64,000 nt of DNA from Neoarius graeffei (Eukaryota > Chordata > Actinopteri > Siluriformes > Ariidae). The stretch is from assembly GCF_027579695.1 (NCBI RefSeq), contig NC_083582.1, positions 5,338,378 to 5,402,377 on the forward strand. The letters are read 5' to 3'. The notes beneath the pieces were generated by a model. The model ran no database searches, was not told the origin of the DNA, and was given only the letters and a program-made list of their open reading frames with translations. Shown one piece after another: positions 44,834 to 55,869 of the stretch; positions within the stretch are counted from its first letter, which is position 1, and the number at the start of each line of letters is the position of its first letter. The translations under genes were made by a program, and so were the position numbers.

Positions 44834-47800
44834 TTAACAGAAAGCATCTGAGAACAGCTTGGTCTTTAACCTAGATTTGAAACTGCCAACAGCAGGAGCA
44901 TTTTTAATGTCCTCTGGCAGTTGGTTCCAAAGCTGTACTGCATAGTAGCTAAAAGCTGCATACTTTGTTTTAACAACTGGTTTTAATAGTAAATTTTTCT
45001 GTTTTGATCTGGTAGATCTGATTGGGTTAGGCTGCTGCAACATATCAGAGAGGTAATTGGGCCCTGTACCATTTAGAGATTTGTATACCAGTAGCAATAC
45101 TTTAAAGTCAATTCTGTAGCTTACTGGAAGCCAGTGAAGGGACCTTAGAATTGGAGTAATGTGCTCTGTTCTTTTTGTTCGTGTGAGAACCCTAGCTGCT
45201 GCATTTTGAACCAGCTGAAGTCGTTTGATGGTCTTTTTTGGCAGGCCTGTGAAAAGGCCATTGCAGTAATCAACCCTACTAGAGATGAAGGCATGTATTA
45301 GTTTTTCCAGATCATTTTTTGACATAAGTCCTCTTAGTTTGGAAATGTTTTTTAGGTGATAAAATGCCGTTTTAGTGATTGCTTTCATGTGACTGTCAAA
45401 GTTTAGCTCGCTGTCAATGAAAATACCAATATTTTTAACCATTTCTTTAGTTTTAATCCCTTTTGTGTCAAGAATAGTGGTAATCCTGAGTCTTTCATCT
45501 TTTTTTCCAAATAAAATTACTTCTGTTTTATCTGTGTTCAGCTGAAGAAAATTTTGTGACATCCAGCTATTGATTTTATTGATACACTGGTAGAGACATT
45601 CAAGGGGGGCATAATCATTAGGTGATAGAGCAAAATAAATTTGGGTGTCATCTGCATAGCAGTGATACAAAATTGAATTGTTATTGATAATTTGCCCAAG
45701 TGGGAGCATATAAAGGTTGAAAAGTAATGGTCCAAGAATCGACCCCTGGGGGACACCACAGGTCAAGGACATTGACATTAAGGAACAATTTCCCAGGGTA
45801 ACAGAGAAGCTTCTAAGTATGAATTTAACCAATTGATAACTTTACCAGTCAATCCAACCCAGTGTTCAAGTCGATATAGCAGTATGTTGTGATCAACAGT
45901 ATCAAAAGCTGCACTGAGGTCCAGTAATACCAGGACCGATGTTTTGCCTGCATCAGTATTAAGACGTATGTCATTTATAACCTTAATCAGCGCTGTTTCA
46001 GTGCTATGATTGGCACAAAATCCTGACTGAAAATTATCAAAACGGCTGTTTGCTATCAAGAAGGCAGTTAATTGATTGAAGACAATTTTTTCAAGGATTT
46101 TCCCAATGAATGGTAAATTTGATATTGGCCTGTAGTTATTTAATACTGAAGGATCCAGATTATTTTTTTTAAGAAGGGGCTTTACAACGGCTTTTTTTAG
46201 GGACACAGGAACAACGCCAGTCTCCAAGGATGTATTTATAATTTGAAGCACATCTGTAATTATAAGATGAAGAACAGACTTAAAAAAGTTGGTGGGCAGA
46301 ATGTCCAATTCAGATGTTGAGGAACTGAGATTTCGTACAGTTTTTTCAAGAGTCTCATAATCAATTAAACAAAATTCTGACATTGTGTTGAAGTTATCTA
46401 TCTGTGTCACTGGTGATTGCAGTTTTTCAATTTTTTGCAACTGAGATATATTATGAGAAATATTCTGCCGTATTTTATCAATTTTACCTTTGAAAAAGGA
46501 TGCAAACTCATTGCATTTATTAACTGAGAGAAGTTCAGGTGCTAATTGTGGTGGGGGATTAGTTAGCTTCTCCACTGTTGAAAATAGCACATGGGCATTG
46601 TTCATATTCCTGCTGATGATGTTGGAGAAGAAAGACTGTCTTGCTTTACGAATTTCATAATTATAATTACAAAGCATCTCTTTATGGATTTGATAATGAA
46701 TGTGAAGTTTAGATTTGCGCCATTTTCTTTCAGTCTTTCTACATTCTCTCTTTAGCAGTTTAACAGTCGGGTACTGCTTCCATGGTGCTTTCTGCTTATC
46801 ATTGACTCTTTTGATTTTGAATGGAGCAATATCATCCATAATTTGGGTCATATTTAAATTAAAAATTTCCAGTAAATCATCTACAGAGTCTGACATTTTG
46901 GTTGAGTTCTGAGAGAGAGCTTGCTCAAAGAGAGCACATGTTTTGTCTTTTATGACTCCCCTACCTATAGTCGTTAAGCTGTTCTGAATGTGAGGAGACA
47001 TAGAAACATCAAAGAAAACACAGAAATGATCGGATAAGGCCAGGTCAACAACAGTACTAGAAACAGTAAGACCCTTTGTGATGACAAGGTCAAGAGTATG
47101 ACCACGAGAGTGGGTCGGCCCCTGTACATGTTGTACTAGGTTGAAGTTGTCAATAATTGCAAGTAGTTGGCATAAATGTTATCAGTATTATCTACATGCA
47201 AGTTAAAATCCCCAGATATAATAAGACAAATCAAACTCTAAGCAAATGACTGATAACAGTTCACCAAACTCTTCAAGAAAGACTTTGGCTGAATGTCTCG
47301 GAGGCCTATAAATAGTTAATAATGATATGTTAGGAGAGCATGTAACAAGTGCACATAAGTGTTCAAAGGACATAAAATCACCAAGTGAGGATTGTTTACA
47401 TTGAAAAGAGACTTTGAATATATTTGCGATCCCTCCACCTTTCCCTTGTCGGGTAACATTCAAAAAATTTAAATTTGGGGGAGCTACTTCAATAAGGGTG
47501 GTAGCACTATTTGCTTGATCCAGCCAGGTTTCAGTTAGAAGCAAAAAATCAAGATTGTGTTTGCAAATAAGATCATTAATTAAAAATGACTTGTTTAAAA
47601 GTGATCTAACATTGAGAAGAGCTAGCTTTACAGAAAGTCTAGAAGTAATATCTGCTTGTGCACTCTGATGCTGTTTTAAAACAGGAAGGAGATTAGATTG
47701 GTTCACCCCCAGGGTTAAATGTGCTCTATGTTTTCTGTTTCTTATCAACACAGGAATAGAGAGTGGCATAGGCACATTGGGTCCCGGCTGGTTTTCAACA

Positions 47801-47851
47801 CTACACCCATTTGCAGGGACCCAGAGTACATCAAACAAGACTTTCTAAATG
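44834..47851 (-). pseudogene. L2 ORF2, copy 2
   Basis: Endonuclease motifs (LLNVRSLLNKSFL, LLTETWLDQ) lie at 47.2-47.65 kb; RT motifs (LPFIGKILEK, LDLSAAFDTVDHN, CGVPQGSILGP, YADDTQIY) at 45.6-46.2 kb; the C-terminal tail ends at 44834. Frame breaks occur near 47170-47205 and at the 7-base deletion near 45810, where the text turns from NWLNSYLEASLLPW to another frame. Codons between the breaks are otherwise well kept. Confidence 0.85.
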
Positions 47852-48280
47852 TTCCATTTGGTTTGAGGGTGAAAGGATTGGAGATGACATGTATCTTTTG
47901 GATGGTGAAAAAGATTTGTAGCCAGCTGAAAGTCCTGGGCGAACTGGGTACACTGCTTGTCGCGACAAATTTGGGCTGGAAAAAGAGAGTGTAGCCATTG
48001 GGAGCAATTTTTTCATGCTATTTGGGAAATCCATGCGAGGGGAAGTGGAGTCATCTGTTTTTGAATGTTGGGAGTCTTGCAAGTCAGATGTCTGTGTGTC
48101 CTTGATGACGACTTGCAAAGATGATTGTTTAGGCTTTGTAACTATGTCAGTCTGCGACATCTTATCAACTGTTTTCCTCAGTGCTGGCTGAGAAAAGATT
48201 GCAAGTCTATAATGGTCTACTAAGACTTTGGCTCCAATCCAGCTGAGTTTAGTGCTATTTGGCTTGTAAAATTCTACGAA
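47838..48280 (-). pseudogene. L2 ORF1 C-terminal part, copy 2
   Basis: Reads YKPNSTKLSWIGAKVLVDHY, then KMSQTDIVTKPKQSSLQVVI and ends MEHLESLV at a TGA that overlaps ORF2 exactly as in copy 1. The NSTK in place of the esterase block-V Asp/His agrees with copy 1. Confidence 0.8.
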
Positions 48281-48299
48281 ATGAAAGGAGCTATTCACA

Positions 48300-49225
48300 A
48301 AATTCTTTCACATTGAGTGCTACAAGGCTCCCATGAACACATTAATGTAATTTCTTTTGTCCCTAGTGTAAAAAATGTGGACAATAGAGCGAGTTAAAAA
48401 CAAGTGACTTTTCTGATTTTGCAGTAAAAGCGCTGCCACGTTTATAATGGGAGTCTATGGGAGAGTGCGGCTGTCCTCTCCTTACTTTCAGGCTTCTCAT
48501 TCAAAAACTGTAAGTCCTATCGCTCAGGTAGACACATTGTGTGAATCAAGACAAGTGTGACTACAACTTTTAAGGAAATTGTGTGTGTAGAGTGTAAATT
48601 GTGGCTGAAAACACAGTTTAAATGAGAAAGTTAGAGCTTTTTTTTTCAAGCTGCCTACACTCTAAACTCCTGAGCTCCACTGGTGTGTAACGCCATAGAC
48701 ACCCATTATAAAGTCTGAATTTCTCCAGATTTGCTCATGGTGTTTGATCTGGGACTGATCAAAAAGTATAGAACCTAGCAAAAAAGTTGAATGCCAGATC
48801 CACACAGGAGAATTTTGTCTCCATTTTAAAGTTTGAATCATGTCTCTAGGTGAAAGACAAAATAAGCGTTATCTCTGCTTCTGTTCCCTCCGATGTCTCC
48901 TCCGACGGCCCCAACACACTACTGCCTCCGCCAAGTGCGCGCGCACACACCGCATGTCGGGGCCGCGGATGAGTTACTCTCCCTTGATCAACGAAGTCGG
49001 CGGGGAATTTGTGGTTATTCTCGGTACAAACAGCGCGAATCACAACTTAAATGAGTGCAGTTCAGTTTGGCATTATTGTCAGTCCGTTAGATAAACATTT
49101 AATTTTATTAAAATCGAAAATTAATATTTAGAGCCTGTGGGCTACAAAAAAAATATTCTTTAAAGTAGCCGGCTGGACTTAATTGTGTAGTCGGCTGTAT
49201 GGCCGGCAGCCGGTGTTCTGTAAAG
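48300..49225. other. Unassigned, probably repeat-derived
   Basis: Mixed composition with a CpG-containing stretch near 48890-49040. Frames on both strands at 48840-49094 lack motifs. Confidence 0.35.
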
Positions 49226-49233
49226 TTATCCTA

Positions 49234-49782
49234 CCTCTTGGATTTGTCCTACCAAGCCTACTGCGCATGCGCAAAATCCAGGAGGGTAGGAAAACCCGAC
49301 AGACTCGTCTGCCGAGCCGTGCTGCTTGTCAGGAAAATCCTACCTCAAGCTTCCAGCTGTTTTGACGCTGTTTTTTTTTATATTACATTCAAATTGTTTG
49401 ATTTACTCAACCAAATAAGCTATATTCAATAATTACAATGTAGGCATATTTGCAATTCAGAAACGTATAAAATACAGTATTTATAAACAAACGAAACGAT
49501 GCCCCGTCATAACTTTGACTGCACAGTGCCCACTGCGTGACAGAATTAGCAAGTTCTCATACAGACCGTTTTATTATTCAAAACAAGTCATTACAAATTA
49601 TTTGACTTGGCCAAAGACTCGACTAATATGCACAAAACATAAAAATCGGCAAATGCGTGAAATACTCACCGATTTTCTATCAGCCCAGCTGATCGGTAGG
49701 ACAAAACTCGGTCCAAATTCCAAGATATGATGTCATGTGTTCTGGGCATGCGCAGTAGGCTTGGTAGGACAACTCCAAGAGG
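49234..49782. mobile_element. Short inverted-repeat DNA element of unknown family
   Basis: Arms of about 40 bp face each other: CCTCTTGGATTTGTCCTACC, then AAGCCTACTGCGCATGC (49234-49273), and the complement of CCTCTTGGAGTTGTCCTACC, then AAGCCTACTGCGCATGC (49743-49782). The interior is AT-rich and non-coding. The outermost ends and the target duplication are not resolved, so the superfamily is open. Confidence 0.6.
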
Positions 49783-49861
49783 TTGATGGGTATGAATTTT
49801 CTACAAATAACGAGCCTCACACAATCTCTATAAAATCACACCACAAATATTATTTGTTCAT

Positions 49862-50163
49862 CAAAACATCAGAAGTCTTTTGAAAAAGAAAGCACAAGTA
49901 GAAATGTTTTTAGATAACAGTAATGCTGACATTTTTGCTGTGACTGAAACAATGTTAGATGAAACCATTACTGATGATCTCGTGTTAATTAACAGTTATA
50001 ATGTACTCAGACACGACCGTGGTTCAAGGCATGGAGGGGGTGTTGCACTGTACATCTGTAACAAAATCCGTTTTAAATCCCGTTTGGATCTTGTAATATC
50101 AGGCCTTGAGGCCATATGGGCAGAACTTATGCCACCCTCCCGTAAGAACATTTTAGTCTGTAG
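49862..50163 (+). pseudogene. LINE endonuclease N-terminal part
   Basis: Reads NIRSLLKKKAQVEMFLDN, DIFAVTETMLDETITDD, GGGVALYICNKIRFKSRLDL and EAIWAELMPPSRKNILVCS, the first half of an APE-type LINE endonuclease with the catalytic Glu in TET. The 5' part of the element is missing. Confidence 0.75.
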
Positions 50164-50296
50164 CATAGACATATAAACATAGACGCCGCCTTCTGCATAG
50201 AATCAAACGTCATCCTCGCCACCATATTGGATGTGGCAAAGTGGAGATTCTTCAACCGTCTCTGGTATAGTGTCTAGACAGTAGCCGAGAATAAAG

Positions 50297-50376
50297 ATGC
50301 CTCATTCATGTGCTATGTTTAACTGTACCAACAGGTTTACCGTCCAAACGAGATCACATGGGATTACCTTTCACAG
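50297..50376 (+). CDS. THAP domain, exon 1
   Basis: ATG at 50297 (AAGATGC) opens MPHSCAMFNCTNRFTVQTRS, then HGITFH, and ends at donor CACAG|GTGAGA. It supplies the first two zinc ligands (CX4C) of the THAP fold. Exon 2 follows after a 201-bp intron. Confidence 0.8.
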
Positions 50377-50577
50377 GTGAGACTGGAAAAATAGTTTTCA
50401 TTGTATTTGGTCATTATAACGTAATTTTACGAACAGATTTTTCTGACTTTGTGGCTAATATGAAGTCTTGCGCGTAATAGCCGCTCAGTAAAACCTGTCT
50501 CCAAACAACGAAGTATTTCCTTCGTAACTACTCTGATTGTTGTTAGTTGCTTAGCTAACTTTTCACATACTATGTAG

Positions 50578-50770
50578 GTTTCCCAAAAATAAAGAGATGA
50601 AAAAGCAGTGGGAGACAGCTGTGCGACAGGAAGGGTTTTCTGCTACTCCGTCATCCATGCTCTGCAGTGAACACTTCAGAATGGAGGATTTTGACAGAAC
50701 AGGTCAGACAGTCAGGATCAGAGAGGGAGCTGTTCCTTCAGTCTTCAGTTTCCCAGCTCATCTCCACCAG
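50578..50770 (+). CDS. THAP domain, exon 2
   Basis: After acceptor TATGTAG the frame continues FPKNKEMKKQWETAVRQEGF, then LCSEHFRMEDFDRTG and GAVPSVFSF, ending at donor CACCAG|GTAGGT. This gives the core Trp, the last two zinc ligands (CX2H) and the closing AVPS motif, so the THAP domain is complete and unbroken. It would bind DNA, in P elements near the element's own ends. A later exon is implied by the donor but none is seen. Confidence 0.8.
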
Positions 50771-51483
50771 GTAGGTGTATAGTTATAAGCAGTGAGAATT
50801 AGATAATACAGTGTCACACTATGATGAACGTTTTTGAACGTATGATGAATGTTTTTAACCTTTCTGAATGTGAAGGAATCAGTGATGTATTTTGTTTTGG
50901 TATGACGTTAGAACCTGGCTGAACTCAGTTTGGCGGTCATTCAGCTCACTTTATTCAACGAGAGTAGGTCTGTGTGGTGACTCAATAAATAAAACAGTAC
51001 ATTTTTATTTTCATTCACTATTTCCAGTTTTTCCACTATTTCCATCATTTATGATATTCAGTCTTGTAGGTTGGTTATTGTGGCCTCAGGTTTTGGTAGC
51101 TTGCTACGGTATGCTGACTGATTAGCTTACCTGAGCTATCTATCGTGTATCTGTCACTAGTTTGCAGTGTACAGGGTATTTCACACACTATTTATAACCA
51201 TCACATTAAAAGTTATATATGTTGTTTTGATGCCTGTTTGTTTCCCAAATATATACGTGTGTGTGTTAATGGGTGAATAAAAGGCATTGAGTTAAATATT
51301 ATTGTAGAAAGGGGCTTTATGAAGTTCAGTCCATTTACTTGCATTGGTTTACAGGGAAGATTTGCCACATCCAATATGGCGGACACTCTGATGTATCCCA
51401 GCAACGGGCCACCCAACTCAATGCGGCATCTATGTTTATATGTCTATGGTCTGTAGCATGTACCGCCCTCCATTTGACGACCA

Positions 51484-51866
51484 CAGTTTCTCATTCTCAT
51501 CTCCTCTCATTATCTCTAGCTGCTTTATCCTGTTCCACAGGGTAGCAGGCAAGCTGGCGCCTATCCCAGCTGACTAAGGGCAAAAGGCGGGGTACAACCT
51601 GGACAAGTTGCCAGGTCATCACAGGGCTGACACATAGACACAGACAACCATTCACACTCACACCCATGGTCAATTTAGAGTCACCAGTTAACCTAACCTG
51701 CATGTCTTTGGACTGTGGGGGAAACCGGAGCACCCGGAGGAAACCCAAGTGGACACGGGGAGAACATGCAAACTCCACACAGAAAGGCCCTCACCAGTCA
51801 CAGGGCTCGAACCCGGACCTTCTTGCTGTGAGGCGACAGTGCTAATCATTACACCACCATGCCGCC
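51484..51866 (-). mobile_element. tRNA-derived SINE (same family as 12.4 kb)
   Basis: A minus-strand full-length copy with head GGCGGCATGGTGGTGTAATG, the GTTTGCATGTTCTCCCC block and an ATGAG-rich tail at its left end. The ACGACCA repeat at 51477-51483 and 51869-51875 is the target duplication. It lies in the LINE endonuclease. Confidence 0.85.
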
Positions 51867-51903
51867 CCACGACCAGAATTTCTTTAATAAATTTGATGAA
51901 TGT

Positions 51904-51953
<50 letters not shown>

Positions 51954-52326
51954 CACAACTTTATTCATCACACACTTGTGAAATTTCCTCTCTGCATTTA
52001 AACCATCTGAAGCAGTGAACACACACATGCACACACACATGAGCAATGACCACACACACATACCCAGAGCAGTGGGCAGCTATGCTAACAGTGCCTGGGG
52101 AGCAGTTGGGAGTTCGGTGCCTCGCTCAAGGGCACTTCAGCCCAAGGCCGTCCCATATTAACCTAACCGCATGTCTTTGAACTGTGGGGAAAACCAGAGG
52201 ACCCAGAGGAAACCCACGCAGAGACGGGGAGAACATGCAAACTTCACACAGAAAGGCCTCCACCGGCCGCTGGGCTCAAACCCAGAACCTTCTTGCTGTG
52301 AGGCGACCGTACTAACCACTTACACC
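51904..52326 (-). mobile_element. tRNA-derived SINE, second family, with (CTTT)n tail
   Basis: A minus-strand element with the same tRNA-like head region, then GCCCTTGAGCGAGGCACCG, a TG-rich stretch, CACTGCTTCAGATGGTTTAA and a tail of about 12 CTTT units (plus-strand AAAG, 51904-51953). Confidence 0.75.
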
Positions 52327-52512
52327 TATGGACAAAGTATGTGATGAGCACAAGGAGATCATAATTATGGGGGATTTAAACTGTGACTCATTGATTACTG
52401 ACAACTTAGGTTCTATAGGCAAATTTAGATTCTCCTGCATGCTGTATCAACTCGAAAATATCATAACTTCACCAACAAGAATCAATCTTTTGATCAGGCA
52501 ACCCTAAAGAGA

Positions 52513-52612
52513 TGGATGACTGACTGTGCTGCATGATCTTTTTTGACTTTGCGACACAGATATATCTGTGTCGCAAAGTCAAAAAAGATCATGCAGCACA
52601 GTTAGTCATCCA
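52513..52612. repeat. 100-bp near-perfect palindrome
   Basis: Two 50-bp arms meet at 52562/52563 with no spacer and differ at one pair (52522/52603). The right arm is LINE coding sequence (reads CRKVKKDHAAQLVIQ) and the left arm is its inverted copy. Confidence 0.92.
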
Positions 52613-53417
52613 AGGGTCTGAAGAGGGACAGGTTGGACTGCGGAAAGCCATTCGGAACTTACTTCCAAGTAAGACACCGAACACCATCAATTGTATTCAG
52701 CATGATGATCAGAATATTACTGACACGGTAGGAATAACGGAATGCTTGAATACGTTTTTCCACAAAGTCAAAGATGATTTGTATAAATCCATCTCAAATA
52801 CTGTTCCCTACTTCAGCCCTTTTCAGTTTATCAACAATGCCGACAGCACTTTCTCTTTTACTCCAATCACTGAGGAGTCTGTCATAAGTCTATTGTCCAG
52901 ACTTAAAGTTAAAAAAGCAACTGGACTAGATACTATTGACAACAAGCTCTTGAAAGTAGGTGCACATATTCTTGGCCCTCCCCTCAACAAACTGTTCAAC
53001 TGCTCGCTGAGTACTGGAGAGTTCCCGATAAAATGGAAACAATCAAAAATCATGCCTATCCACAAAAAAGGGGACAAGACAAACCTGAACAATTACAGTC
53101 CGGTGTCCCTTCTATCGGGTGTATCAAAGATTCTTGAAAGGGTAGTGCACAACCAACTGTATGAATACCTTAGCCATCACAGGCTATTAACACCTTCTCA
53201 GTCTGGATTTAGAAAACTATATTCATGCAAGACTGCTTTACACACTGTGGTGGAAGACTGGATTCAATCCATCAATAAGAAGGAGCTAACTGGTGTAGTA
53301 TTTTGTGATCTATCAAGAGCTTTTGATATGCTAGATTACGATATACTGCTGCTAAAACTGAAATGCTATGGCATGGATGACTTGGCTTGTGACTGGTTTA
53401 AGTCTTATTTGACTGGT
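52563..53417 (+). pseudogene. LINE reverse transcriptase, N-terminal two thirds
   Basis: Reads LKVKKATGLDTIDNKLLKVG, IMPIHKKGDKTNLNNYSPVS, SGVSKILERVVHNQLYEYL, then VFCDLSRAFDMLDYDILLLK and WFKSYLTGM. The frame is open, but the YxDD box and the rest are missing because an LTR-element fragment follows at once. Open reading continues into that fragment by chance as far as 53822. Confidence 0.75.
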
Positions 53418-54709
53418 ATGATACGTATCCCCTTGGATACTCACCAGTATGCGATACGCTCCAGCCCGATCGAGGACAGTCCCTGGCACGTCGGGGATCC
53501 GGACCACCATGCCCACCTCCATCGCCGAGCACTGATGCTGGAGGTCCCCTGGTTCCCCGCAGCGCCAGCATACTGGCCCAGACTCTCCCTTTGCAATGGT
53601 GTTCTGGACACCACTCACCTGAGGGAGAGAAGACACAGACAAGGAAGTAGGAAACAGGAGGGCACCGCAGGTGCGGCTGGCCGGCTGGGGTGGAGCCAGC
53701 CCCCGCCTCCATGGTGGGGGAATGGGGCGAGGACGGGGAGCAGAGGGAGAGAGAGAAAAGAGACATGCTGTCCTGCCATCGGGATGGCCGCCATATGGTC
53801 CTCCACCAGCTCGATCACCTGATCCAGCAACGCCGGGCGATGGCACTGGACCCACTCCACTGTTCCTTCTGGAAGTCGGGCGACGAATTGTTCCAGCGCC
53901 ACCAGGTCGATGATTCCCTCGGTGTCGCGGTTATCAGCCCTCAGCCGCCACCGGCAGGCGTCCCGGAGTTGCTGGTCAAACGCGAATGGCCAGCCGACCT
54001 CCTCCAGGCGCAGCACGCAGAAGCGCTGCCGTTGCTGCTCTGGAGTGCGACCAACACATTGGAGGACGGCCCTGCGGAGGTCCGTGTAGGCCAGCCGGTA
54101 GGCCAGTGAGGAAGGCTTCTGGGTCATCATGCAGACCCATCTTCGTTAGGGTGAGGTGGGGAGGGTCCGCGGCGGTGGTGGTCGTGGACCCCGCTGACGC
54201 GAGCAGGTGCCAGAACGCCTGGCAATCTTCTGGCTGAGCCAGCACCAGGGCTTCAAACCGTTGTTCCTGCACCTTCCAGAGGGTGATCAGGGCCTGGTGC
54301 TGGCTCTGTTGGGCCGTGGCGAGGGCATGGACCAGGTCCTTGAAGGGGGAGGACTCCATTGGGCTGTCTCCTTCTGCGCTCTGTCCCGGGTTTCAGCACC
54401 ACTGTAGAATCAGAGCAGGTGGGTGGAGCACAGAAGTACGGCAGGCCAGAACTGAGTTCTCACGAATGTTTTATTTTGTATGTACATATAGCTTTTCAGC
54501 TTACTCTCTCATACACACACACATGCATTCAGGTCAGGAGAGAGCTCCCTTTCTCTGCTCTCTCTCTCTCCTTTTATGGGGCACGGTCACTGGAGGAGAC
54601 ACACAAAAAACAGCTAAATTCACATCAGGTGCAGTGATACTACCACTTACCTTCCCTGACTCCACCCTCCATTCACAGACCGACGCTTGACCATGCCCCC
54701 GCTGCCACA
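53418..54709 (-). mobile_element. Gmr1-type LTR element fragment: LTR, gag, start of pol (fossil)
   Basis: The minus strand shows a 307-bp LTR (54403-54709), gag text like that at 28.0-28.9 kb (MGLHDDPEAF, HALATAQQSQHQAL) and a protease-proximal zinc knuckle (CWRCGEPGDLQHQC), ending at about 53418. It is broken; the second LTR and most of pol are absent. It is more diverged than the copy at 23-29 kb. Confidence 0.8.
54403..54709 (-). repeat. LTR of the Gmr1-type fragment
   Basis: TG...CA, 307 bp, clearly related to the 304-bp LTRs at 23.0 and 28.9 kb, with many differences. Confidence 0.8.
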
Positions 54710-54710
54710 G

Positions 54711-55868
54711 TTACGTATCAAAGTTTGGTGGCCAGGTATAGATAAGCAAGTTGAAATATTCTGCAAAAGCTGTCATGGCTGTCAGTTAGTCTCACAAGAA
54801 ACTATACCTGAGCCTATGATGAGAACAGACTTACCATCGGGTCCTTGGCAAGACTTAACTGCTGATCTTTTAGGGCCTTTGCTGTCAGGAGAATTCATTT
54901 TCGTTGTAGTTGACTATTACAGTCGATTCTTTGAAATTGAAATTACAAAGTCGGCTACTGCAGACAAAATGATTTCTTGCTTGACAAAGATTTTTTGCGA
55001 CACATGGGTTACCTTTGAGTCTACAAACTGATAATGGTCCTCAGTTTGTAAGCAAAGAATTTGAAGATGATCTTGTAGAAAATGTTATCATGCACAGGAA
55101 AACAACACCTTTTTGGCTGCAGGCCAATGGTGAAGTTGAACGGCAGAATTGTTCTATCATGAAATGCATTCGTATTGCTCAAAGTCAGAAGCATGACTGG
55201 AGGGCCGACCTTCAGAACTATTTGATAATGTACCATAATACATGACACAGCACAACTAGAATCAGTCCGGCTGAGCTGCTGTACAATAGGCTGTTTCAGA
55301 CAAAGTTGCCACAGTTAAATAGCATTGTTGTTGATGATCTCGAACTCAGAGACCGTGACTCTGAGATAAAAGAAAAGGGAAAGATGTATGCTGATAAGAA
55401 ATGCAGCACATCCATAGCTGACATTCAAGCTGGCAACAAAGTTTTGGTACAGCAAGACAAAGTTAACAAGTTTCCACTGTTTTCAGTCCAACTACACTTC
55501 TTGTACAAAAGAAGGATGGTAACAGTGATGTTGTTCAGTCAGATCAGGGTGTAACTTACAAGAGGAATGTTACTCATGTAAAGAAGTTTGTTGAACCCAA
55601 TACTGTTGTAGAAGAAAGTGAAGAGTCAAAGTTGATGCAAGGTTCTAGTCAAAACTGTGTATCTTCTAGTAAGTATAATTGTAGCAATGATTCTGTATCT
55701 ACTTCTGGTCAAAACAACTGTGGTCAAGACTCTGGTCAGATTGACAACAGTCAAAATGATGCTTGTCACAGTGATCAAAGGAAAGGTAATACAGCTGGAT
55801 CTGATTTGAGGCATCCAGTCAGGACAAGGAGAAAACCAGCAAAGTTTGGAGATTTTGTTAAGACATAA
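54711..55868 (+). mobile_element. Ty3/gypsy 3' pol fragment, integrase (fossil)
   Basis: The plus strand reads KVWWPGIDKQVEIFCKSCHG (HHCC finger), ADLLGPLLSGEFIFVVVDYY, LQTDNGPQFVSKEF, QANGEVERQN and a C-terminal tail ending in HPVRTRRKPAKFGDFVKT. It is a different gypsy lineage from the Gmr1 type, broken, with no LTR recognised. It starts directly at the LTR end of the preceding fragment. Confidence 0.75.
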
Positions 55869-55869
55869 T

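Larger units (their letters stand above)
44487..48280 (-). mobile_element. L2-clade LINE, copy 2 (5'-truncated)
   Basis: Minus-strand copy of the element at 15.16-20.0 kb, with the same 3' end (complement of TATATAAATAAACTTGCCTTG) at 44487. It begins within ORF1. It shares with copy 3, but not copy 1, a 7-base deletion in the RT region near 45810 and the extra text PMPLSIPVLIRN at the start of ORF2. Confidence 0.9.
50164..51448 (+). mobile_element. P-superfamily-like non-autonomous element carrying a THAP domain
   Basis: The ends are 26-bp inverted repeats with one mismatch: CATAGACATATAAACATAGA, then YGCCGC (50164-50189 and 51423-51448). They are flanked by the 8-bp direct repeat GTCTGTAG (50156-50163, 51449-51456). 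Eight-base duplications, ends that begin CA and a THAP zinc finger at the protein's N-terminus are the combination known from P elements. No transposase catalytic exon is visible in the 680 bp after the THAP exons. The element sits in a LINE endonuclease, whose text continues across it. Confidence 0.8.
49830..53417 (+). mobile_element. LINE (CR1/Jockey superfamily) interrupted by three insertions
   Basis: The text of one LINE is spread over five pieces: endonuclease N-terminus (49862-50163), PPFDD (51449-51483), the next few codons (51869-51903), the endonuclease C-terminal half (52327-52500, IIIMGDLNCDSLITDN) and RT (52563-53417). Between them lie a P-like element and two SINEs. The RT is cut off at 53417 by an LTR-element fragment on the opposite strand. 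Confidence 0.75.

Noticed and set aside
48840-49094. CpG-rich frames on both strands, considered as a promoter or first exon
   Set aside because: No start context, splice site or matching downstream exon could be supported.
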